DNA of 8,056 nucleotides from contig PKXB01000156.1 in assembly GCA_003133345.1 (NCBI GenBank), forward strand, positions 1 to 8,056, read 5' to 3'. A program made the translations under genes and the position numbers. Shown here in pieces: positions 1 to 5,009 of the stretch. Position 1 is the first letter of the stretch, and each line of letters opens with the position of its first letter. The stretch is from Hyphomicrobiales bacterium (GTDB lineage Bacteria; Pseudomonadota; Alphaproteobacteria; Rhizobiales; Xanthobacteraceae). Under the pieces are notes generated by a model. The model searched no databases. It saw only the letters and a program-made list of their open reading frames with translations, and had not been told where the DNA came from.

Positions 1-43
1 ACAGGTTCTTCAGGTCGCGCGGTACTTTAATCGAATCCAACAT
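1..43 (-). CDS. dxs: Partial CDS: N-terminus of probable 1-deoxy-D-xylulose-5-phosphate synthase (Dxs)
   Basis: Only the first 14 codons are inside the window; the gene runs off the left edge. Reading the minus strand from the ATG at 43-41 gives MLDSIKVPRDLKNL. This resembles the opening of many bacterial Dxs proteins (a 'LLD.I..P.DL..L' pattern before the thiamine-diphosphate-binding domain). The start is well supported: a GGAAG Shine-Dalgarno sequence sits 4 bases upstream of the ATG. Dxs is the cytosolic ThDP enzyme that joins pyruvate and glyceraldehyde-3-phosphate to make DXP, the first step of the MEP isoprenoid pathway. That suits a neighbourhood containing ispG, ispA and hopanoid genes. 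The call rests on 14 residues plus context, so another enzyme with a similar N-terminus remains possible. An extended -10 element lies about 90 bases upstream, in the gap after hpnA. Confidence 0.6.
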   Translation of the reverse strand, partial: MLDSIKVPRDLKNL

Positions 44-130
44 TTCGCTTCCAGTCTGCGTGATGAGTGGCGATTTAGCTCAGGAATCCTTGGAACAAGC
101 TAGCTATATGAATAAAAGTATAAGGCAAGA

Positions 131-139
131 ATTATACCA
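131..139 (-). promoter_or_regulatory. Extended -10 promoter element upstream of dxs
   Basis: On the minus strand this reads TGGTATAAT: a consensus TATAAT with the TGn extension directly upstream. It sits in the AT-rich gap between hpnA and the partial dxs gene and points towards dxs. Transcription would start near 124, giving a leader of about 80 bases. No convincing TTGACA-like -35 lies 16 to 18 bases upstream, which is tolerable for extended -10 promoters. The motif match is seen directly; promoter function is inferred. Confidence 0.45.
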
Positions 140-235
140 AATCCATATTGCCATTTCCCAGTCGGTTTAGCGTAACCACCATATAAACAACCACTTTCCT
201 TGGGCCAACCAGCAGCCATTTAATCACATGGCGCC

Positions 236-1240
236 CTAGGTACTTAAGTATCCAGCGTCGCGAAACCAGCGTACGGCGTCGTCAATTCCTTCAGTATAAC
301 GCCTCGAGCGATAGCCGAGTTCCTGCTCGGCTTTGGTCGATGCGAAGAACATACGGTATTTCGCCATGTAAACTCCGTCCAGGGTCGCAAAAGGTTCGCG
401 TCCCGTGACGTTGGCCACGGCTTCGGCGACAAACGCAACCGGGATGAGAGCACGCCACGGAAGCCGCACCCGTGCCGGGCGGCGGCCGACTAGGCCGGCG
501 ATATCGCGCAGCATCTGCGAGAACAAGACATCCTGCCCGCCGAGAATGTAGCGCTCGCCGATCTTCCCGTGACGCAACGCCGCGAGATGGCCGCTGGCCA
601 CGTCGTCCACATGCACGAGGTTGAGCCCGGTGTCGATGAATGCCGGAATGCGGCCCTTGGCGGCTTCGATAATGATCCTGCCCGTCGGCGTGGGCCGCAC
701 ATCGCCCGGGCCAATCGGCGTCGAGGGATTAACGATGACGGCGGCGAGACCTCGTTCCGCCACCATGGCCTCGACCAATCGTTCGGCCGCGATCTTGCTG
801 CGCTTGTAGACGCCGATGCCCTGATCCTCGCGCAGTGGACTGGTCTCATCCGCGGCCATCCCATCGGTTCGCAAGGCGATGGTCGCCACGCTGCTGGTGT
901 AGATGACGCGCTCGACGCCCGCACGCATCGCCTCCTCCATGAGGTTGCGGGTTCCTTCGACGTTAGAGGCAAAGATCTCGCTGGGGTCGCGCGCCCATAG
1001 GCGATAATCCGCCGCCACGTGAAAAGCGTAACGCATGCCGGCGATCGCGCGCTCGACGGATTTCCGGTCGCGTAGGTCGCCTTCGAAAAAATCCAAGCCT
1101 AACCCGGCGAGGTGTGCGCGTGGACTTGTGCCACGAACCAGCGCCCGCACCGAAAAGCCGGCCTCGACTAGTTTGCGTGCGACGGCCGAGCCGACGAATC
1201 CGCTTGCTCCGGTGACGAGAATCTTTTCCTTATTGCTCAT
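236..1240 (-). CDS. hpnA: Hopanoid-associated sugar epimerase/reductase HpnA (extended SDR, dihydroflavonol-4-reductase-like)
   Basis: This 334-residue protein is an extended short-chain dehydrogenase/reductase. The Rossmann nucleotide-binding motif TGASGFVG lies at residues 10-17. The active-site serine region YTSS is at 114-117 and the catalytic Tyr-x-x-x-Lys is Y145/K149. The NPSTPIGPGD stretch (171-180) and the HVDDVA segment (210-215) are typical of the HpnA/dihydroflavonol reductase group. It has no signal peptide or membrane helix, so it should be cytosolic. HpnA is a recurrent member of hopanoid loci and is annotated as a sugar epimerase, but its exact substrate is not established; a role in modifying the polyol or sugar side chain is inferred. 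Length is normal for the family. The ATG at 1240 places the Rossmann motif correctly, although the ribosome binding site in front of it is weak. The gene is divergent from hpnG across 225 bases and runs in the same direction as the partial dxs gene. A related SDR reductase outside the hopanoid pathway is the main alternative. Confidence 0.85.
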   Translation of the reverse strand: MSNKEKILVTGASGFVGSAVARKLVEAGFSVRALVRGTSPRAHLAGLGLDFFEGDLRDRKSVERAIAGMRYAFHVAADYRLWARDPSEIFASNVEGTRNLMEEAMRAGVERVIYTSSVATIALRTDGMAADETSPLREDQGIGVYKRSKIAAERLVEAMVAERGLAAVIVNPSTPIGPGDVRPTPTGRIIIEAAKGRIPAFIDTGLNLVHVDDVASGHLAALRHGKIGERYILGGQDVLFSQMLRDIAGLVGRRPARVRLPWRALIPVAFVAEAVANVTGREPFATLDGVYMAKYRMFFASTKAEQELGYRSRRYTEGIDDAVRWFRDAGYLST

Positions 1241-1332
1241 GCGGGCTGCCGTTGCCGATCTGCTACAGTCGGTCGTCTATTCGAGTTGCGGCTAAAGGGA
1301 AAGCTCAATCCAAGCGCAGGGTAGCGATCGGT

Positions 1333-1352
1333 GTCCGCACCCTTTCGTGCGG
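1333..1352. repeat. Inverted repeat in the hpnA-hpnG intergenic region (possible operator or leader hairpin)
   Basis: CCGCAC (1335-1340) and GTGCGG (1347-1352) form a perfect 6-bp stem around a CCTTTC loop. No run of T follows on either strand, so it does not look like an intrinsic terminator. It lies about 115 bases before the hpnG start and about 95 bases upstream of the hpnA start, so it could serve either gene. The hexamers GTCCGC and GTGCGG here recur fused together upstream of ispG at 2362-2373. Function is unknown. Confidence 0.35.
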
Positions 1353-1455
1353 CCGTCGGCGGTCGGATCGATTTGCCTCAGAGTATCGCCGCCTGGCGTA
1401 ATTAAAATAAGGGCGCATCTATCGCGGCATGAAATTTGCTTTATAAAGCTGGTCT

Positions 1456-1460
1456 AGGGG
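1456..1460 (+). promoter_or_regulatory. Ribosome binding site that decides the hpnG start
   Basis: AGGGG lies 5 bases before the ATG at 1466 and is a good Shine-Dalgarno match. It favours this ATG over the in-frame TTG at 1436, which would add ten residues. Confidence 0.6.
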
Positions 1461-1465
1461 CACCA

Positions 1466-2281
1466 ATGGCGGGAAACAGATTGGACGATTCATGGGCCTC
1501 CCAATTGCCGGGGGGCCGAACGATTCCTTGCGCCATTCCTTCAACCAGCCGTGACATCACAGACCTTGACCAGCCGGCTTGTTTGGACGTGGCGTGCGCT
1601 CCGGCGGACCGCTTCGTCATCGCACTCGTAGGGTTAGCTTTCGAAGCCCGCATTGCGTCCGGGCCAGGCGTGGTCGTTATCTGTCGCAACACGGAAAGCG
1701 AGGTTGCCTCATCGCTCAACCACGCCGTCAAAAGAGGGTCCCGCAGCATCATCAGTTTCGGAGTGGCGGGCGGGCTCGCTCCGCATTTGCGCCCGGGCAA
1801 CTGGATCGTTGCGTCATCGATCATCGACGCGCAGCAGATTCGCCCGACCCATCGTGTTTGGTCGGAAAAGATCCTGGAGATGATCCCGGGCGCGGAACAC
1901 ATGCCCATCGCGGGCGTCGACACTGCGGTCGCCGACCCTGAAGCCAAACGGCGAATGCACGTCGAGACCGGTGCGGCAACAGTCGACATGGAGTCGCATC
2001 TCGTCGCCCGGCACGCATCGACCCACGGGCTGAGCTTCGCAGCGGTCAGGGTGGTCATCGATCCGGCGCATCGGGCTGTGCCGGAGGCGGCGCTTGCCGG
2101 CATGCGCCCCGACGGAGGCACGAGTGTAACGGCAGTCATGCGCGAACTGATCGCCGGACCTTCCCAGTTGTCCGGCCTGCTCCGCGTCGCGTATGATGCC
2201 TATGCGGCGCGCCGCGCCCTGCTCCGCGCCCGCCGGCTGCTGGGGCCGGGTTTCGGCCTCCTCGGTCTCAACGAAGTCTGA
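1466..2281 (+). CDS. hpnG: Adenosylhopane nucleosidase/phosphorylase HpnG
   Basis: This 271-residue cytosolic protein belongs to the purine nucleoside phosphorylase/MTA-SAH nucleosidase fold and matches HpnG. HpnG removes adenine from adenosylhopane (made by the radical SAM enzyme HpnH), giving ribosylhopane or its phosphate on the way to C35 hopanoids. Visible motifs are VGLAFEARIA (55-64), with Glu60 in the position of the N-terminal catalytic-site Glu; the glycine-rich SFGVAGGL (97-104); VDMES (173-177), the nucleoside-binding Met-Glu motif; and VVIDPA (196-201), where Asp199 is the likely catalytic acid. The start is taken at ATG 1466 because of its ribosome binding site. The recognisable core begins only around residue 50, so the first 45 or so residues are an extension, and a later start (TTG 1583 or GTG 1589) cannot be excluded. 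It is the first of four co-directional genes and is divergent from hpnA. Other nucleoside phosphorylases are the alternative, but the neighbourhood favours HpnG. Confidence 0.85.
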   Translation: MAGNRLDDSWASQLPGGRTIPCAIPSTSRDITDLDQPACLDVACAPADRFVIALVGLAFEARIASGPGVVVICRNTESEVASSLNHAVKRGSRSIISFGVAGGLAPHLRPGNWIVASSIIDAQQIRPTHRVWSEKILEMIPGAEHMPIAGVDTAVADPEAKRRMHVETGAATVDMESHLVARHASTHGLSFAAVRVVIDPAHRAVPEAALAGMRPDGGTSVTAVMRELIAGPSQLSGLLRVAYDAYAARRALLRARRLLGPGFGLLGLNEV

Positions 2282-2335
2282 TCTGACCGGAAATAACCTC
2301 TTCCAGAGCCCATTCCGGACCTTCCCGCAGTGGCG

Positions 2336-2363
2336 TTGACGCCCCGGTGGACATAAGTATGGT
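2336..2363 (+). promoter_or_regulatory. Candidate internal promoter for ispG
   Basis: TTGACG (2336-2341) is a good -35 match. A TATGGT hexamer (2358-2363) follows at 16-base spacing and matches the -10 consensus at four of six positions. Transcription would start near 2370, leaving a leader of about 48 bases before ispG. The 3' end of the -10 overlaps the left arm of the hairpin at 2361-2376. Motifs are seen; promoter activity is inferred. Confidence 0.3.
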
Positions 2364-2376
2364 CCGCGTGCGGACC
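2361..2376. repeat. Perfect GC-rich palindrome upstream of ispG (operator or leader hairpin)
   Basis: GGTCCG (2361-2366) and CGGACC (2371-2376) form a perfect 6-bp stem with a CGTG loop, about 41 bases before the ispG ATG. No T-run follows, so it is not a typical terminator. It overlaps the candidate -10 and start site of ispG, a position where a repressor operator or an RNA 5'-end structure would matter. It contains GTCCGC and GTGCGG in direct succession, the same hexamers found spaced apart upstream of hpnG. Confidence 0.4.
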
Positions 2377-2417
2377 GGAAACGGCCCTCACGCTAGGAAC
2401 ACCGCAAAGACCGTCAT

Positions 2418-3701
2418 ATGAGCACCGCGACACAAGAACGTCATAAATCGATTGCCGTGGACGTTGGCGGCGTCATGGTCGGCGGCGGCGCGCCCATCGT
2501 CGTGCAGTCGATGACCAATACCGACAGCGCCGACGTCGAAGGCACCGCACGCCAGGTAGCGGCGCTTGCCCGTGCCGGCTCCGAACTCGTGCGTATCACC
2601 GTCGATCGTGACGAGGCCGCGGCCGCCGTGCCGCATATCAAGGAGCGGCTCGCCAAAATGGGCGTGTCGGTGCCAATCATCGGCGACTTCCATTACATTG
2701 GGCACCAACTGCTGGCGGATCATCCTGGCTGCGCCGAGGCGCTCGACAAATACCGCATCAACCCCGGCAATGTCGGATTTAAGAACAAGCGAGATCCGCA
2801 GTTCACGCAGATTGTCGAGATGGCGCTCAAGCACGGCAAGCCGGTGCGCATCGGCGTCAATTGGGGCTCGCTCGACCAGGAATTGCTCACCCGCCTGATG
2901 GACCAGAACGCGAAGTCGTCCTCACCGCGCGGCGCCCGCGAAGTGATGCACGAGGCCATGGTGCAATCGGCGCTGCTGTCGGCGGCGCGCGCCGAGGACA
3001 TCGGCCTGCCGAAGAATCGCATGATACTGTCAGCGAAAGTGTCGGCGGTGCAGGACCTGATCGCGGTCTACACTGAACTTGCGCGCCGCTCTGACTACGC
3101 GCTGCATCTTGGGCTGACCGAAGCCGGCATGGGGTCGAAGGGCATCGTCGCTTCCAGCGCCGCCATGGGCGTGCTGCTGCAACAGGGCATCGGCGATACC
3201 ATCCGCGTCTCGCTCACGCCGGAGCCGAACGGTGACCGCACGCTCGAGGTGCAGGTGGCGCAGGAGCTGTTGCAGACCATGGGGCTTCGGACGTTCGTTC
3301 CGCTGGTCGCCGCCTGTCCCGGCTGCGGCCGCACGACATCCACCACGTTCCAGGAACTTGCCTCCGACATCCAGGGCTTCATCCGCAACTCGATGCCGGG
3401 ATGGAAGAAGCAATATCCGGGCGTGGAGACGCTCACCGTCGCGGTGATGGGCTGCATCGTCAACGGACCGGGCGAGAGCAAACACGCCGATATCGGCATC
3501 TCGCTGCCCGGCACCGGCGAGCAGCCGACCGCGCCGGTATTCATCGACGGGAAGAAGGCAGCCACGCTGCGTGGCCCGACGCTCACGGCCGATTTCAAGC
3601 AAATGGTCACGGACTACATCGAGCGGCGGTTCGGCCACGCGGGGCGGAGCGCGGAAGGCGGCAGGGTTCTCCACCTAGATGATGTCGCACCGGTGCAGTA
3701 A
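2418..3701 (+). CDS. ispG: 4-hydroxy-3-methylbut-2-en-1-yl diphosphate synthase IspG (GcpE)
   Basis: This 427-residue cytosolic [4Fe-4S] enzyme carries out the penultimate MEP-pathway step: reductive ring opening of methylerythritol cyclodiphosphate to HMBPP, with electrons from flavodoxin or ferredoxin. The N-terminal part holds the TIM-barrel signatures: the [12 protein letters not shown] stretch (28-39), VRITVDRDE (58-66), the DFHYIGH segment (90-96) and RINPGNVG (113-120). The C-terminal iron-sulfur domain supplies the three cluster cysteines, C300 and C303 in ACPGCGRTT and C346 in [10 protein letters not shown]. The fourth ligand is expected to be Glu353 in that same motif. All key residues are present and the length suits alphaproteobacterial IspG. 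The ATG at 2418 lacks a close Shine-Dalgarno (AGGAA ends 18 bases upstream), but it gives the expected N-terminus. It sits 136 bases after hpnG and 66 bases before ispA. HMBPP from this enzyme goes to IspH, which is not in the window, and then to IspA. Confidence 0.97.
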   Translation: MSTATQERHKSIAVDVGGVMVGGGAPIVVQSMTNTDSADVEGTARQVAALARAGSELVRITVDRDEAAAAVPHIKERLAKMGVSVPIIGDFHYIGHQLLADHPGCAEALDKYRINPGNVGFKNKRDPQFTQIVEMALKHGKPVRIGVNWGSLDQELLTRLMDQNAKSSSPRGAREVMHEAMVQSALLSAARAEDIGLPKNRMILSAKVSAVQDLIAVYTELARRSDYALHLGLTEAGMGSKGIVASSAAMGVLLQQGIGDTIRVSLTPEPNGDRTLEVQVAQELLQTMGLRTFVPLVAACPGCGRTTSTTFQELASDIQGFIRNSMPGWKKQYPGVETLTVAVMGCIVNGPGESKHADIGISLPGTGEQPTAPVFIDGKKAATLRGPTLTADFKQMVTDYIERRFGHAGRSAEGGRVLHLDDVAPVQ

Positions 3702-3746
3702 TCTCTCGGCCAGTGGTGTAAATAATCCTTCAGGTCACTACCGAGG

Positions 3747-3760
3747 GGGCTGAAAAGCCC
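3747..3760 (+). promoter_or_regulatory. Small GNRA-loop hairpin in the ispA leader
   Basis: GGGCT-GAAA-AGCCC is a perfect 5-bp stem closed by a stable GAAA (GNRA) tetraloop, ending 7 bases before the ispA ATG. Part of the only strong purine run (GAGGGGG, 3743-3749) is inside the stem. The hairpin could therefore limit ribosome access or bring the distant purine run closer to the start codon. It has no T-run, so it is unlikely to be a terminator. The structure is predicted by eye only. Confidence 0.35.
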
Positions 3761-3767
3761 GGAATCC

Positions 3768-4763
3768 ATGGGTCCGCCTTCTCAAAATCCGACACTATCT
3801 TTTTCGGTCAAAAGCAAGCCTTCTCGATCCGGCGATCTCACGGACCGTTTTAAACAGTGCCTGGATCAGGTGGCAGCCGACACCGAGGGCCTGCTCGACC
3901 GGTTGCTGTCACCCAAACCGGTCTCCGGCGAGCTAGCGCGCCCCGCCCGCCTCCTGGACGCCATGCGCTATGCAAGCCTGGGAGGTGGCAAGCGGGTCCG
4001 CCCTTTTTTGGTCGTTGAAACCGCGAAACTATTCGGGGTGCCGCGACGGCAGGCCCTGATGGTTGCCGCCGCGCTCGAGTGCGTGCACTGCTATTCGCTC
4101 GTTCACGACGACCTTCCCGCGATGGATGACGACGCGTTGCGTCGGGGAAGACCCACCGTTCATAAGGCTTTCGACGAAGCAACCGCGATCCTGGCAGGCG
4201 ATGGGCTTTTGACCTTCGCCTTCGATATCCTCTCTCGCCCGCAAACACACGCAAAGCCCGACATCAGAATTGCGCTCACTTCCGCACTTGCGCGAGCCGC
4301 CGGCGTCGGCGGAATGGTTGGCGGGCAAATGCTCGATCTTGCGGCCGAAGGTCGATTTGCAAATGGCCGGGGACGCCAACTTGATTTCGGCGATGTAAAA
4401 ACTTTGCAATCAATGAAAACCGGAGCGCTCCTGAAGTTTGCCTGCTCGAGTGGAGCCATGCTCGGCGAGGCACCCCGAAAGGCGCGTGCGGCGCTCGAAC
4501 GTTACGGTTCGGCGGTCGGCGAAGCCTTTCAAGTCGCCGATGACTTGCTCGATATCGACGGCGATGCAGCCACTGTTGGCAAGGCGACAGGAAAAGATGC
4601 GGCCGCCCACAAGGCGACATTCCTGAGCCTACTGGGGGTCGATGGTGCGCGGAAACGGCTCAAGACACTTATTGACGAGGCTGAGACGGCGGTCGCGTCG
4701 TTTGGCAAAGACGGTGCGATTTTGAAAGCGGCAGCGCATTTCATCGCAAATCGCCGCAGTTGA
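3768..4763 (+). CDS. ispA: Farnesyl diphosphate synthase (polyprenyl synthetase, IspA type)
   Basis: This 331-residue soluble trans-isoprenyl diphosphate synthase condenses IPP with DMAPP and GPP to give farnesyl diphosphate, the precursor of squalene and thus of hopanoids. The substrate-binding GGGKRVRP is at residues 72-79. The first aspartate-rich motif, DDLPAMDDD (114-122), has the two-residue insertion of bacterial type II enzymes. The second, DDLLD, is at 258-262. KTGAL (217-221) and the C-terminal GKATGKD (271-277) are also present. Tyr109 and Ser110, five and four residues before the first motif, match the arrangement in E. coli IspA and favour a C15 product over geranylgeranyl diphosphate; that specificity is inferred. 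It is about 30 residues longer than E. coli IspA, mostly at an N-terminus that may be unstructured. No better in-frame start was found. It follows ispG by 66 bases. Product length could be wrong (GGPP synthase is the alternative), but the family is certain. Confidence 0.92.
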   Translation: MGPPSQNPTLSFSVKSKPSRSGDLTDRFKQCLDQVAADTEGLLDRLLSPKPVSGELARPARLLDAMRYASLGGGKRVRPFLVVETAKLFGVPRRQALMVAAALECVHCYSLVHDDLPAMDDDALRRGRPTVHKAFDEATAILAGDGLLTFAFDILSRPQTHAKPDIRIALTSALARAAGVGGMVGGQMLDLAAEGRFANGRGRQLDFGDVKTLQSMKTGALLKFACSSGAMLGEAPRKARAALERYGSAVGEAFQVADDLLDIDGDAATVGKATGKDAAAHKATFLSLLGVDGARKRLKTLIDEAETAVASFGKDGAILKAAAHFIANRRS

Positions 4764-4881
4764 AAATTGAATGCGGCGCTGCCCTTTGCCGCGCGCGTGC
4801 CTCTGCCGAAGATCATATTCGCGCGTAGCGTCAGGCTGCGCACGCCGGCGCTTGCCGTGCCTAGTGCCTATCTGGAATGGT

Positions 4882-4910
4882 ATGAGCACTATACTTAAAC
4901 TCATGCTCAT
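4882..4910 (+). promoter_or_regulatory. Candidate -10 element flanked by an inverted repeat, upstream of the RND gene
   Basis: ATGAGC (4882-4887) and GCTCAT (4905-4910) form an inverted repeat separated by 17 bases. The interval contains TATACT (4890-4895), a five-of-six match to the -10 consensus. The right arm is also part of a tandem TCATGC repeat (4901-4912). This is the geometry of a regulator dyad over a promoter, about 100 bases before the RND exporter start. No clear -35 is visible 17 bases upstream, which would fit an activator-dependent promoter or no promoter at all. The rest of the 246-base gap (4764-5009) shows no convincing gene or terminator. Confidence 0.3.
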
Positions 4911-5009
4911 GCGATTGTTACACTGTGCGCATACGCTTGGTGACCGCACATGCTTGCTCCGCGTTTCATTTCGGTACGGCCGCAACTGATATTTCTATAG
5001 AGTGCATCC

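Noticed and set aside
569..1000. 143-codon plus-strand open frame opposite hpnA
   Set aside because: It is antisense to the conserved SDR gene and resembles no protein family.
1441..2139. 232-codon minus-strand open frame opposite hpnG
   Set aside because: It is antisense to a gene with clear catalytic motifs. Long antisense frames are common in GC-rich genomes, and the translation shows no recognisable family.
3030..3674. 214-codon minus-strand open frame opposite ispG
   Set aside because: It is a shadow of ispG, whose cluster cysteines and full domain layout lie on the plus strand.
4773..4792. GCGGC/GCCGC inverted repeat just after ispA, as a terminator
   Set aside because: It has a 10-base loop and no T-run; such short GC dyads are expected by chance in this composition.
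4771..4989. 72-codon plus-strand open frame in the gap between ispA and the RND gene
   Set aside because: Its composition (many Arg and Cys, no domain, no ribosome binding site) looks like random translation of GC-rich DNA, and it overlaps the dyad and leader region.
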